Notes: generated from the letters alone by a model not told the origin. A stretch of DNA of 64,000 nucleotides from Akkermansia muciniphila (GCA_004557455.1 SFDX01000006.1:1-64000), one strand, 5' to 3'; shown: positions 52,963 through 61,469, counted from the first letter of the stretch. Numbers and translations are program-made.

Positions 52963-54333
52963 TCAAGGTAATATCACCTCCAGTGCCCGCATACCCTCCG
53001 GGGCCGTATACTCCACCGGCCGACCGCTTTCCATGAGCATGACAGCCTCCCGCCACGCTTTCGGGATAGCATTATAACCATACACAGCACCGAGCAGCGC
53101 ACAGACAATAGCACCGTTGGTATCCGGATCGCCGAGTCGCATCACCACTGCGCACGCCGCGTCGGCGAACCGCTCCGAATGAAGCAGATAGTAATAAGTG
53201 GCCTGGAAGGCGATTTCCACCCATCCCTCATGATCCCAATAGTCCGGCTCCTCCACAGCGGCAGCCTCCAAACGACGAATCAGGGACGGCTCCCCGATCT
53301 CGGAAGCGCGTTTTCGGGCGGCGGCATAAATTTCCACCGGAGTCTTGCCCCGAACAGCCAGCATGATGGACTCCACATAGATAATATCCGCAGCCACGCA
53401 CTTCGAATGCGGATGTGTCAACTGCGCATCCTTTACCGCCGCACTCAACCAATCGAACTCGGGGTGAAGAGCCGCGAAAATTCCGAGAGGCGCAACACGC
53501 ATCAAAGCCCCGTTCGCCTGTGTCGTACGAGAAGGCACGCACTGCAGCAATGCCTGCGATGTTGCCACACCCATATCATCACAGCCGCTCTTTGCCCAGT
53601 CTTGATAACGAAGCAGCGTCTCTGTCTCATCATACTCCTTATTCTCAGCCAGGGAGTGCATCAGTGCTATCGCCATTTCAGAGTCATCCGTAATCATTCC
53701 GGCATATCGGCCTCGCGTCACGCCCCATCCATCAACCATGCCCGGAATCCCCTCGGGATACACAGACATCACGTCCTCCGGATCGTGAAACTCCAACGGT
53801 GCGCCCAAGGCATCTCCGCACATCAGCCCCATCATACAACCCCGAGCACGATTCTTGAGGGCCTCCTTCACCGGATCCGGAGTCGTTTTCTTTGTCACCA
53901 ACGGGAAGCTGTGGGAAAGCGGGTACTCAGGCACATGAATCAGCTCCACGCCGTACATCGCCGCAATCGCCGGGGCCTGGGAGTCGGGGTATGCCTCGCC
54001 GTAGTAAATCGTCTTGACTCCGTGGGCACACAGAGCCTGCATGCACGAGGTGCAGGGCATCGTGGTGCATGCCACTACCTTGGCCTCGCCTCGCTTGAAG
54101 AGACTGCACAGGTTAATCTCGGCATGCAGCATATACTTCTGTCTCTCATCACGGGAAGCCCAGAACCCCTCCGGTGCGGAAAAGCCCGGGAAAAGCCCAT
54201 TGTAAGCCGTGCCGATCACGCGGTTATCTTTATCGAGAGCTGCGGCACCCACGCGGCGGAAAGGGTCCTCGGAACGCAGCGCTGCAACGTGTGCCAGGGC
54301 CATCACATATTGGGGAATAGAGAGTCGACTCAT
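52963..54333 (-). CDS. fusion of dCMP-deaminase-like and ADP-ribosylglycohydrolase domains
   Basis: 456 aa, cytosolic. Residues 1-135 are a zinc-dependent deoxycytidylate-deaminase-like domain: GTAYNGLFPGF, His70-Ala-Glu72, and Cys94-x-x-Cys97 in MPCTSC are all intact. Residues about 160-456 are a DraG-type ADP-ribosylglycohydrolase: GDALGAPLEF (173-182), ITDDSEMAIAL with Asp216-Asp217 for the metals, and the C-terminal GDPDTNGAI motif. Both active sites look functional. Such a fusion suggests a nucleotide-repair or salvage step involving ADP-ribose, but the substrate is unknown. The start is set by the extended -10 promoter upstream. Confidence 0.88.
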   Translation of the reverse strand: MSRLSIPQYVMALAHVAALRSEDPFRRVGAAALDKDNRVIGTAYNGLFPGFSAPEGFWASRDERQKYMLHAEINLCSLFKRGEAKVVACTTMPCTSCMQALCAHGVKTIYYGEAYPDSQAPAIAAMYGVELIHVPEYPLSHSFPLVTKKTTPDPVKEALKNRARGCMMGLMCGDALGAPLEFHDPEDVMSVYPEGIPGMVDGWGVTRGRYAGMITDDSEMAIALMHSLAENKEYDETETLLRYQDWAKSGCDDMGVATSQALLQCVPSRTTQANGALMRVAPLGIFAALHPEFDWLSAAVKDAQLTHPHSKCVAADIIYVESIMLAVRGKTPVEIYAAARKRASEIGEPSLIRRLEAAAVEEPDYWDHEGWVEIAFQATYYYLLHSERFADAACAVVMRLGDPDTNGAIVCALLGAVYGYNAIPKAWREAVMLMESGRPVEYTAPEGMRALEVILP

Positions 54334-54342
54334 GATGCGGAC

Positions 54343-54350
54343 ATTATACC
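54343..54350 (-). promoter_or_regulatory. extended -10 promoter of the fusion gene
   Basis: Minus strand TGGTATAAT (TATAAT at 54348-54343) with no good -35 box, 9 nt before the ATG at 54333. Confidence 0.55.
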
Positions 54351-54433
54351 ACACTTTCAAGCAGGCCCGCGCATTATGACAAACTTTACGCGTCATTCCT
54401 GCGCCCCGCAGCACATGCAGGCGCAGAAATGGC

Positions 54434-54462
54434 TGGACACCCCCCCTGCCCTTTGGTATAAA
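54434..54462 (+). promoter_or_regulatory. promoter of the third ankyrin gene
   Basis: TGGACA (54434-54439), 17-bp spacer, TATAAA (54457-54462), 9 nt before the ATG at 54472. Confidence 0.6.
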
Positions 54463-54471
54463 GGGGGCACG

Positions 54472-55251
54472 ATGAGGCGCGACTGGTACAACATACTCCC
54501 CGCCGGCGCGGCTGTGGCCGCCTATTTGTGCGCCCTGCTCCGGCCTGAGTGCGCCGCGCAGGCTGTTCTCTGGGTCGTTGTACTCAGTTGCGCAGGATTA
54601 GCAATCAACCTTTGCCTTTTTACAGCGCGTCTTCTCACCCGACGAAGCGGATTGACGGCAGCCATGTGGGGCACGGTGCACCTGTTGTTGGCCTCCTGTG
54701 CCTGGGCCGTATGGCCGACCGAACAGGAACCGGCCCTCGCGGCACGCTTGGAGGCTTGCCGCAACGGGGCCGATGCATTCGAACGCAGTGAGGAGGGCTC
54801 CCTGATCACCCTGGCAGCCATGTCCGGGCGCGTCGACCTGCTGCGAGAGTTCCTTCCCTCACTCCCCCCCGATGCAACGCGGCGCAGCGAGGCGGCTCTG
54901 GCCCTGCTCCGGGCGGCGGAATGCGGCAGGATTTCTGCCCTGGAATACCTCTTAACAAACACGGGACTGAAGCCCGATAAGCTAACCGACGGCAGCACGC
55001 CGCTGCACGAGGCCGTTCGCAATAGTCATCAACGAGCCGTGCGCCTCCTGTTGCAGCACGGTGCGGATGTCAACCGTCCCGCGGCGGACGGACAGACTCC
55101 GTTGATGACGGCAGCTCTTGCCGGTGATGTTGCCATGATCAAGCTCCTGCTGAAACACGGTGCCGACCCCGCAGCCCGCACCCCGGAGGGTGAGACGGCT
55201 GCAGACTTCACTACATCTGACGAAATTTCCACTCTTCTGAAGCACCCATGA
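54472..55251 (+). CDS. membrane-anchored ankyrin-repeat protein
   Basis: 259 aa. Three hydrophobic helices lie in the first ~80 residues (PAGAAVAAYLCALL, VLWVVVLSCAGLAINLCLF, MWGTVHLLLASCAWAVW). A charged region and about four ankyrin repeats follow, the last two being classic (GSTPLHEAVRNS, GQTPLMTAALAG with HGADVN and HGADPAA). It is an inner-membrane protein presenting an ankyrin domain, probably for protein binding. The start is set by the promoter. It overlaps the next gene by 4 nt (ATGA). Confidence 0.85.
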   Translation: MRRDWYNILPAGAAVAAYLCALLRPECAAQAVLWVVVLSCAGLAINLCLFTARLLTRRSGLTAAMWGTVHLLLASCAWAVWPTEQEPALAARLEACRNGADAFERSEEGSLITLAAMSGRVDLLREFLPSLPPDATRRSEAALALLRAAECGRISALEYLLTNTGLKPDKLTDGSTPLHEAVRNSHQRAVRLLLQHGADVNRPAADGQTPLMTAALAGDVAMIKLLLKHGADPAARTPEGETAADFTTSDEISTLLKHP

Positions 55252-56060
55252 AGCGCTACCTTCCCCTCCTTGCCTGCTGTGTCGCTCTCTGTTCCGCGGA
55301 GGATTTTACCCTAACAGACGGAACCGTTCTTAAGAATGTAACCGTCACCAGAAAAGGGCCGGATTTCATCAATGTGATTTACGACGGAGGCGGTCGAAAG
55401 CTTGCTGCCGACGAATTACCCGATGATCTGCGCAAGCGCTTCAAGATGACGGAGGATATACTGAGCGAGCGCCGCGAGCAAGCACGCCGCGACGAGGCAG
55501 CCCGGGCCGCAGCTGCCAAGAAGGCCGAGCAGGAAACACGCGCCGCCCTCGAGGCCTCGGGACGCTCTGCACGTTACGTCACGGCGGCAGATGTGCAACA
55601 GATGTACGGTCCGCTGGACTCTCTCAATGCCCGCATGGCGGACTATCTTGCGGCGGAATGGAACCGCCGTGAAGCCCTGCGTTTGGGGCTGAAGACGGAA
55701 GCCGAGCGCTTTGCCGACGAGGCAACCGCCCTGCGCGGGGCCTTCGAGGCCGATCGAGCCGAGCTGCTGGAAGATGCCCGGGAGGCGGAGAAGACGCGCC
55801 GCCGTGTGACCGAGTTGGATGAGAAGTTGCGTGTGGCGAAGGAGCGCAACGAGATGCTCAAAAATCAAATAAGCGACCTGCGGGAGCAAGTGCGCAACCG
55901 CCCGAGCGGTTTTTACAACGAGCCCACCATCATCGTGCCGCCGCCCCGCGGTCCGATTATCGTCAATCCCATCCCTCGCCGCCCCTCGCACCACTGTAAA
56001 CCCACCCCCAAGCCCAAGCCGGCGGCCCCCACCCCCGCACCGCCCCGCAAACCGCGCTGA
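55248..56060 (+). CDS. secreted coiled-coil, proline-tailed protein
   Basis: 270 aa. The signal peptide ends near CSA-E (residue 17). A short beta-rich segment (FTLTDGTVLKNVTVTRKG) resembles the small domain seen at the start of many secreted Verrucomicrobia/Planctomycetes proteins. A long Ala/Arg/Glu coiled coil follows (about 65-215). The tail is very rich in Pro, with Lys, Arg and His. No enzyme motif is seen; a structural periplasmic or wall-associated role is an inference. It is coupled to the ankyrin gene and precedes uvrC by 13 nt. Confidence 0.68.
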   Translation: MKRYLPLLACCVALCSAEDFTLTDGTVLKNVTVTRKGPDFINVIYDGGGRKLAADELPDDLRKRFKMTEDILSERREQARRDEAARAAAAKKAEQETRAALEASGRSARYVTAADVQQMYGPLDSLNARMADYLAAEWNRREALRLGLKTEAERFADEATALRGAFEADRAELLEDAREAEKTRRRVTELDEKLRVAKERNEMLKNQISDLREQVRNRPSGFYNEPTIIVPPPRGPIIVNPIPRRPSHHCKPTPKPKPAAPTPAPPRKPR

Positions 56061-56073
56061 GGGGTTCCACGCC

Positions 56074-57624
56074 ATGCAGCAAGTCAACCTCAAGGAAAAA
56101 TGGCGCAAGACCCCGCATCGCCCGGGTGTTTACCTCATGAAGGGAGAGGGCGGCGGTATCATCTACGTCGGCAAGGCCAAGGATCTGCACCGACGCTTGG
56201 CTAACTATTTCTCCCCGAGTCGCCAGACCCTTGAGAACGGCAAGACACGTGCCCTGATCGCTGCCATCCGCGATTTTGATTATCTGGAGGTTCGCAACGA
56301 TAGTGAGTCGCTTATTCTGGAGCAGAAGCTCATTAAAGAATACCGCCCGCACTATAATGTCCAGCTCCGTGATGACAAGCGGTATTTATTACTGAGAGCA
56401 TCGCGCGGGGACGAACTGCCCCGCTTCTCCACCGTCCGACTCCGCAAGGATGACGGAGCCCGCTACCTGGGCCCTTTCGTGCACAGCACCGCCCTCAAGG
56501 AAACTATGGAGTGGCTGAACCACCGCTTCCGCCTGCGTACCTGCACGGCTCGCTGCCCCGGACCGGAGAACTACCGCCACTGCCACGACGATGTTATCCG
56601 CCACTGTTCCGCACCCTGCATCGGACGCATCACCCCGGAGGAATACCGCAGCAACTTTGAGGCCGCCCTCGCCCTGCTCGAAGGCGGGGCACGCAAGGAG
56701 CATCTCGATGCCCTGACGCAGGAAATGATGGAAGCCTCCGATGCGCTGGACTTCGAGCGCGCGGCCAAACTCCGCGACATCCGGGAGAACATTATCAAGA
56801 CACTCGAACCCGCCCGACGCTTCGCTCGACGCTCGCCGGACCTTCCCGGCACCGTCAACCCCGACCGGGATCTTCAGGAGCTGGCCGATGCCCTCGGCAT
56901 GGCCACGCCTCCCGCCGTCATGGAGTGTTTCGATATTTCCAACCTGTCAGATAACCATATCGTTGCCTCCATGGTGCGCTTCACCAACGGACGCCCCGAT
57001 AACAAAGCCTACCGCCGTTATCGCATCAAGGGCGTGGACGGCCAGAACGACTTTGCCTCCATGCTGGAAGTGGTTCGCCGCCGCTACACCCGTATTGTCA
57101 GCGAAAGCAGTTCCCTCCTCGGGGAGCATCCCGAGCACGGGGTCTATACCCGCCTCAAACAACTCAGTGCAGAGGGGCGCGCCCCTATCACCGTGCCGGA
57201 TCTGGTGGTGGTGGACGGTGGCAAAGGCCAACTTGGGGTCGCCATGCAGGTTCTCGCGGAAATCGGGCTGGCAGACATGCCTGTTATCGGCCTTGCCAAA
57301 CGCGACGAGGAAATCTACTTTCCCGACCGCGACGAACCGCTTGTGCTCAGCCACGACTCCGGGGCCCTTCGCCTCCTGCAGCGCCTGCGCGACGAGGCCC
57401 ACCGTTTTGCGAACAACTACAACGAGCTTCTGGTGCGCAAACGCGTACGAGAAAGCAAGCTCGACGCTTTCCCCGGCATGACCCCCAAGCGTAAGGAGCT
57501 TCTCCTCCTCCACTTCCACACCGTCCCCGGCATCCGCGCCCGCTCGGCAGAGGAAATCGCCGCCCTACCCGGCATCTCCCTCGCATGGGCCACCCGCTTC
57601 ACCGCTTGGCTCGCTGAGCATTGA
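56074..57624 (+). CDS. uvrC: excinuclease ABC subunit C
   Basis: 516 aa, somewhat shorter than the usual ~600. It makes both incisions in nucleotide excision repair. An N-terminal GIY-YIG nuclease (GVYLMKG, IIYVGKAKDLHRRL with catalytic Tyr/Arg/Glu) is followed by the Cys cluster (CTARCPGPENYRHC, HCSAPC), a UVR helix pair near residue 220 (ALDFERAAKLRDIRE), the RNase-H-like nuclease (CFDISNLSD, PDLVVVDGGKGQL) and the C-terminal helix-hairpin-helix pair ending at residue 516. All catalytic parts are present; the shortening is in the linkers. Confidence 0.95.
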   Translation: MQQVNLKEKWRKTPHRPGVYLMKGEGGGIIYVGKAKDLHRRLANYFSPSRQTLENGKTRALIAAIRDFDYLEVRNDSESLILEQKLIKEYRPHYNVQLRDDKRYLLLRASRGDELPRFSTVRLRKDDGARYLGPFVHSTALKETMEWLNHRFRLRTCTARCPGPENYRHCHDDVIRHCSAPCIGRITPEEYRSNFEAALALLEGGARKEHLDALTQEMMEASDALDFERAAKLRDIRENIIKTLEPARRFARRSPDLPGTVNPDRDLQELADALGMATPPAVMECFDISNLSDNHIVASMVRFTNGRPDNKAYRRYRIKGVDGQNDFASMLEVVRRRYTRIVSESSSLLGEHPEHGVYTRLKQLSAEGRAPITVPDLVVVDGGKGQLGVAMQVLAEIGLADMPVIGLAKRDEEIYFPDRDEPLVLSHDSGALRLLQRLRDEAHRFANNYNELLVRKRVRESKLDAFPGMTPKRKELLLLHFHTVPGIRARSAEEIAALPGISLAWATRFTAWLAEH

Positions 57625-57667
57625 AGCCATGCCGCATGCGGAATGAGCCGTTTTCGTCGTTTTTGTG

Positions 57668-57696
57668 TTGACAAAGGCATGCTGCTGGTATATAAA
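57668..57696 (+). promoter_or_regulatory. promoter of speA
   Basis: TTGACA (57668-57673), 17-bp spacer, TATAAA (57691-57696), 23 nt before the ATG at 57720, so a short leader of about 16 nt is expected. Confidence 0.72.
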
Positions 57697-57719
57697 GCCC
57701 CGAAACATACTGACAGCTT

Positions 57720-59660
57720 ATGCCGGGACGCAAGAATAACAGCATCAGACGCAAGGTGAAGAACTGGACCTTCTCCGATTCTGCCGATCTCTACGCCGTG
57801 GATGATTGGAGCAATGGCTACTTTGCCGTATCGAAGACGGGCGAGGTGACAGTAAAGCTGGAAGACAGCGACGGAACCAAGAAGGATGTGAGCCTGCGCA
57901 CCATCATGGACGCGCTGGCCGACCGCGGAACGGATGCACCGGTGCTCCTGCGCTTCCGGGACCTGCTGCGAGCCCGCATCGACGAGCTTAACAAAAGCTT
58001 CATCAAGGCCATCAAGGAGGCGAACTACCGGGGCCAATACCGCGGGGTCTACCCCATCAAGGTCAACCAGCAGTGCCACATTGTGGAGGAAATCGTGGCA
58101 CACGGCGCCCGATATCATTACGGTCTGGAGGCCGGCTCCAAGCCGGAGCTGATTGCTGCCATGGCGCAGATGAAGGACAGCGAGGCCTTCTTGATGTGCA
58201 ACGGTTATAAAGACGACGAATTCATCGACTTGGCACTGATGGGACAGATGATGGGCATCAACCTCTGCATTATTCTCGAGATGCCTAACGAGCTGCCGGC
58301 CATCCTCCGCCGTGCCCAGGTGCTGGGTATCGAGCCGAACCTGGGCGTGCGCGTCCGCCTCTCCGCCAAGGGGTCCGGGCATTGGAGCGAATCCGCAGGT
58401 GATAAATCGGTCTTCGGACTCAACCCCGCACAGGTCATTGATGTGGTGGACGAGCTGAAGGCAGCGGGCAAGTTGAATTGCCTCAAGGTGCTGCACTACC
58501 ACCAGGGTTCGCAGATTCCGAATATATCCGTCATACGCGAGGGGCTCACGGAAGCATGCCGCATGTACATCGACCTGGTGCGGGAGGGCGCTCCGATGGG
58601 CACCTTGGACATGGGCGGCGGGCTTGCAGTTGACTATGACGGCTCGCAGACGAATTTCCACTCCTCCTGCAACTATTCTGTGGAGGAGTACGCGCGCGAT
58701 ATTGTGGAGATTGTCGGGGAGATGTGCACCAAATGCGAGGTGCCGCACCCCACGCTCGTCACGGAATCCGGTCGTGCCATCTCCGCCTATCACAGCGTTC
58801 TCGTATTCAATATTCTGGATGTTACCACGGCCCCGGGAATGGATGCCCAGCCGACAACACTGCCGGAAAATGCAAGCGAAATTCTGAAGGCCTTGGATGA
58901 GACCCGCCGCATGCTCACGCGCAAAAATATCCAAGAGTGCTACAATGATGCGAACTATTACCGCGACCAGTTGCGCATGCAGTTCTTCTACGGCAACACC
59001 ACCCTGCGCGAGCGCGGCGTGGGAGAGGCCATCTACTGGCACATCATGGGCCTGATCTCACGCCGCTTGGCCGAGATGGGCGAGATTCCCGAGGACCTCA
59101 AGGAGGTATCCGATAACATGGTGGACTTCTACTACGGTAACTTCTCTGTCTTCCAGAGCCTCACGGACTGCTGGGCCATCGACCAGCTCTTCCCCGTCAT
59201 GCCCATTCAGCGCCTCTGCGAGCGACCCACTCAAAAATCCGTTCTGGTGGATATTACCTGCGATTGCGACGGCAAACTGGACCGCTTCATCGACCGCGAG
59301 GACGTGGCGAATTCCCTGCCGCTGCATGAAGTAGAGGGGCAGGAGAACTACTACGTGGGCGTCTTCCTCATCGGTGCCTACCAGGAGACACTGGGTGACA
59401 TTCACAACCTGCTGGGCGACACGAATGTGGTCAGTGTGCACTTGGAGAACGGGCGTCCGGTGTATACCGATGAGATCGAGGGCGACTGTGTGGCGGACGT
59501 TCTCTCCTATGTGAAATACGACAGCAAGGACCTCATCGCCCGCTTCCGCGCTTTGGCCGAACGCGCCGTGGAGGAAGGGCGCATCACACCGCGCCAGCGC
59601 CGCACCGCCCTGGATGCCTACCGCACCGGGTTGAACGGCTACACTTACTACGAGCTCTGA
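57720..59660 (+). CDS. speA: biosynthetic arginine decarboxylase
   Basis: 646 aa, the normal size. It decarboxylates arginine to agmatine with PLP, the first step of the agmatine route to putrescine and spermidine. The fold-III decarboxylase N-barrel shows GVYPIKVNQQCHIVEEI with the PLP Lys, EAGSKPEL, LGVRVRLSAKGSG, LHYHQGSQI and LDMGGGLAVDYDGS. The C-terminal domain has the conserved CDCDGKLDRF segment. It is monocistronic with its own promoter. Confidence 0.96.
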   Translation: MPGRKNNSIRRKVKNWTFSDSADLYAVDDWSNGYFAVSKTGEVTVKLEDSDGTKKDVSLRTIMDALADRGTDAPVLLRFRDLLRARIDELNKSFIKAIKEANYRGQYRGVYPIKVNQQCHIVEEIVAHGARYHYGLEAGSKPELIAAMAQMKDSEAFLMCNGYKDDEFIDLALMGQMMGINLCIILEMPNELPAILRRAQVLGIEPNLGVRVRLSAKGSGHWSESAGDKSVFGLNPAQVIDVVDELKAAGKLNCLKVLHYHQGSQIPNISVIREGLTEACRMYIDLVREGAPMGTLDMGGGLAVDYDGSQTNFHSSCNYSVEEYARDIVEIVGEMCTKCEVPHPTLVTESGRAISAYHSVLVFNILDVTTAPGMDAQPTTLPENASEILKALDETRRMLTRKNIQECYNDANYYRDQLRMQFFYGNTTLRERGVGEAIYWHIMGLISRRLAEMGEIPEDLKEVSDNMVDFYYGNFSVFQSLTDCWAIDQLFPVMPIQRLCERPTQKSVLVDITCDCDGKLDRFIDREDVANSLPLHEVEGQENYYVGVFLIGAYQETLGDIHNLLGDTNVVSVHLENGRPVYTDEIEGDCVADVLSYVKYDSKDLIARFRALAERAVEEGRITPRQRRTALDAYRTGLNGYTYYEL

Positions 59661-59672
59661 TACCGACAACAC

Positions 59673-59712
59673 GTCACCCTGCCCGTTCCGATCAGGAAGC
59701 AGGCAGGGTGAC
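59673..59712. terminator. hairpin between speA and tRNA-Arg(UCU)
   Basis: GTCACCCTGCC (59673-59683) pairs perfectly with GGCAGGGTGAC (59702-59712) over 11 bp, 18-nt loop. Neither side has a T-run, but its place between convergent genes fits a two-way terminator. Confidence 0.5.
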
Positions 59713-59718
59713 GGAAAG

Positions 59719-59792
59719 CACGCCGACCGCGGCTCGAACGCGGGACCCCAAGCTTAGAAGGCTCGTGCTCTATCCAACTGAGCTACCGGCGC
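59719..59792 (-). tRNA. tRNA-Arg (anticodon UCU)
   Basis: Complete cloverleaf of 74 nt on the minus strand. Acceptor GCGCCGG/TCGGCGT with G-U end pairs, D-arm GCTC/GAGC, anticodon stem CGAGC/GCTTG with loop CTTCTAA (anticodon TCT), T-arm CCGCG/CGCGG with TTCGAGC, discriminator G. CCA is not encoded. It reads AGA codons. Confidence 0.95.
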
Positions 59793-59853
59793 ATGCGGCG
59801 CGGGTATGGTAGCAGAAAACGCCGGAGATTGCAAGCACAATTTCACGAAAGGG

Positions 59854-59882
59854 TTGACAAGTGTCCCCGAGCGGGGTAGAAT
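59854..59882 (+). promoter_or_regulatory. promoter of the C_GCAxxG_C_C protein gene
   Basis: TTGACA (59854-59859), 17-bp spacer, TAGAAT (59877-59882), 6 nt before the ATG at 59889. Confidence 0.75.
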
Positions 59883-59888
59883 GCGGGC

Positions 59889-60362
59889 ATGAAGGAGGAG
59901 AGAAGCGCGCTGGATTTTTTTCATGAGGGTTACAGCTGCGCCCAGTCGGTTTTTGCTGCCAATGCAAGCCGCATGGGGCTGGAGACAGAGACAGCACTGC
60001 GCTTGGCGGCAGGGCTGGGGGCCGGCATCGGGCGCATGCGCCTTACCTGCGGGGCCTTCTGTGCGCTGGTGCTCGCGGCGGGTTACTGCCGGGGCAACAC
60101 TACGGGGAGCGCAGAGGACAAGGAGCGCATCTATGCCCTCGTGCAACGCCTAGCCGAGGAGTTCCGTGCTGAGTTCGGTGCTCTTTCCTGTGCAGAACTC
60201 CTCCACACCGACCCCGCCACCGAATCCACCCGCCCGCAGGAGCGCACAGCCGCCTACTACGCCGCCCGTCCCTGTGAGCGCTGTGTGGCCTTCTGCGACG
60301 ACGCCGCGAAGCGTCTGTTGGAGGAAACAGCCGGCGACAGAATCACGAAGCAACATAAATAA
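59889..60362 (+). CDS. C_GCAxxG_C_C family protein
   Basis: 157 aa. The N-terminal HEGYSCAQSVF matches the first conserved Cys segment, and LAAGLGAGIGRMRLTCGAF matches the Gly-rich region before the second Cys (the family's CGAxxG is CGAFCA here). C-terminal cysteines in LSCAELL and RPCERCVAFC complete the set. The family is predicted to be redox-active or metal-binding and has no established reaction. It stands alone under a strong promoter. Confidence 0.82.
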   Translation: MKEERSALDFFHEGYSCAQSVFAANASRMGLETETALRLAAGLGAGIGRMRLTCGAFCALVLAAGYCRGNTTGSAEDKERIYALVQRLAEEFRAEFGALSCAELLHTDPATESTRPQERTAAYYAARPCERCVAFCDDAAKRLLEETAGDRITKQHK

Positions 60363-60366
60363 ATTC

Positions 60367-60395
60367 TTGAATTCCTCCATGATTTGTGCGATAAT
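60367..60395 (+). promoter_or_regulatory. promoter of the Fic gene
   Basis: TTGAAT (60367-60372), 17-bp spacer, GATAAT (60390-60395), 14 nt before the ATG at 60410. Confidence 0.55.
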
Positions 60396-60409
60396 GGGGG
60401 CGTCTTCCG

Positions 60410-61461
60410 ATGAGCGATTACGTACCACCTTTTCGACAGAGTGATGCCGTCATGAACCTGCTTGCAGAAGCCTGCGAGCTAGTAGGGAGGGTGAACAACG
60501 AGAGCCCCTGTCCGTTCATTTGAGAAGGCAGAATCAAATTCGCTCCATCCACGCCTCCCTGCACATCGAACAGAATACCCTGACGCAGGAACAGATAACG
60601 GCTATTCTTGACGGGAAACGGGTTCTCGGCCCACCTCAGGAAATTCTCGAGGTCAAGAATGCCGCAGAGGCCTATGCCCTGCTTCAGGATTTGAATCCGC
60701 TTGCCGAGCAGGATTTGCTGCGGGCCCACCGCGCGATGATGCAATCTCTCGTTCGGGAGGCCGGTTGTTTTCGGAAAGGTGGGGTCGGAGTGATGGCCGG
60801 TGACCGGGCCATCCACATTGCTCCGCCGGCGCACCTCGTGCCGTATCAAATACGGGACCTGTTGTCATGGTACGGGAAATCCAAGCTGCATCCTCTGCTG
60901 AAGAGCTCTGTATTTCACTACGAGTTCGAATTCATTCATCCCTTTGACGATGGAAACGGGCGCATGGGGCGTCTGTGGCATACCCTCCTGCTGTCCCGTT
61001 GGCGTTCTTTCTTCGCTTGGTTGCCCATCGAGGAGCTCATTGCCGAACGCCAACAAGAGTACTACCGGGTCCTGCAGGAGGCGGATTCCCGAGGGGAATG
61101 TTCCTGCTTCGTTCAGCTGATGCTGGAAGTGATTCGCGACACACTCAGTCAATTCTCTGCCACGAGTCGATCTTCCGGTGACCTAGCCGGGGCCGAAAAC
61201 GACCAAGCTGCGCGCAAAAACGACCAAGCTGCGACCAAGCTGCCCCCCGACACGCCGGCACCGGTTCGGGAGTTGCTCGAGGCGCTCGGGCAGGACACCC
61301 TGTCTGCCGCTCAGCTTATGGAGCAACTGGGATTGCAGCATCGCGCCAACTTCCGTCAACGCTACCTAGCCCCGGCTTTGGCATGCGGGTTCGTCCTCCG
61401 CACCCTGCCGGACACTCCGAACAGCCCCAACCAGCGCTACCGCGCAGCCGACAGAGGCTAA
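60410..61461 (+). pseudogene. Fic-family protein gene with a -1 frameshift
   Basis: The normal Fic N-terminus starts at ATG 60410 (MSDYVPPFRQSDAVMNLL...ELVGRVNNESP) and runs into a stop because one base is missing near the CCCC at 60505-60508. The other frame continues at once with LSVHLRRQNQIRS and stays open for over 300 codons. It includes a SLHIEQN segment where class II Fic proteins have the inhibitory glutamate motif, an intact catalytic HPFDDGNGRMGR, and a C-terminal winged-helix-like part with two NDQAA repeats. If translated whole it would AMPylate proteins using ATP. It may be a true pseudogene, a slippage switch at the C-run, or a sequencing error. Confidence 0.85.
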
Positions 61462-61469
61462 CGAGACCG

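Noticed and set aside
56061..56073. GAGGGG before uvrC as a Shine-Dalgarno site
   Set aside because: It is about 10 nt from the ATG and part of the stop region of the upstream gene; neighbouring genes show no such motif, so one GC-rich match is likely chance.
57417..59042. Long minus-strand open frame (541 codons) opposite speA
   Set aside because: It is a shadow of the well-supported speA reading frame, with no start context or family motif. The same applies to the long antisense frames at 35316-36725, 38963-40360, 31086-32417, 32812-33975 and 34107-35009.
60505..60508. Phase-variable homopolymer switch in the Fic gene
   Set aside because: A run of four C is short for slipped-strand phase variation; mutation or sequencing error is more likely, so I list it only as an alternative.
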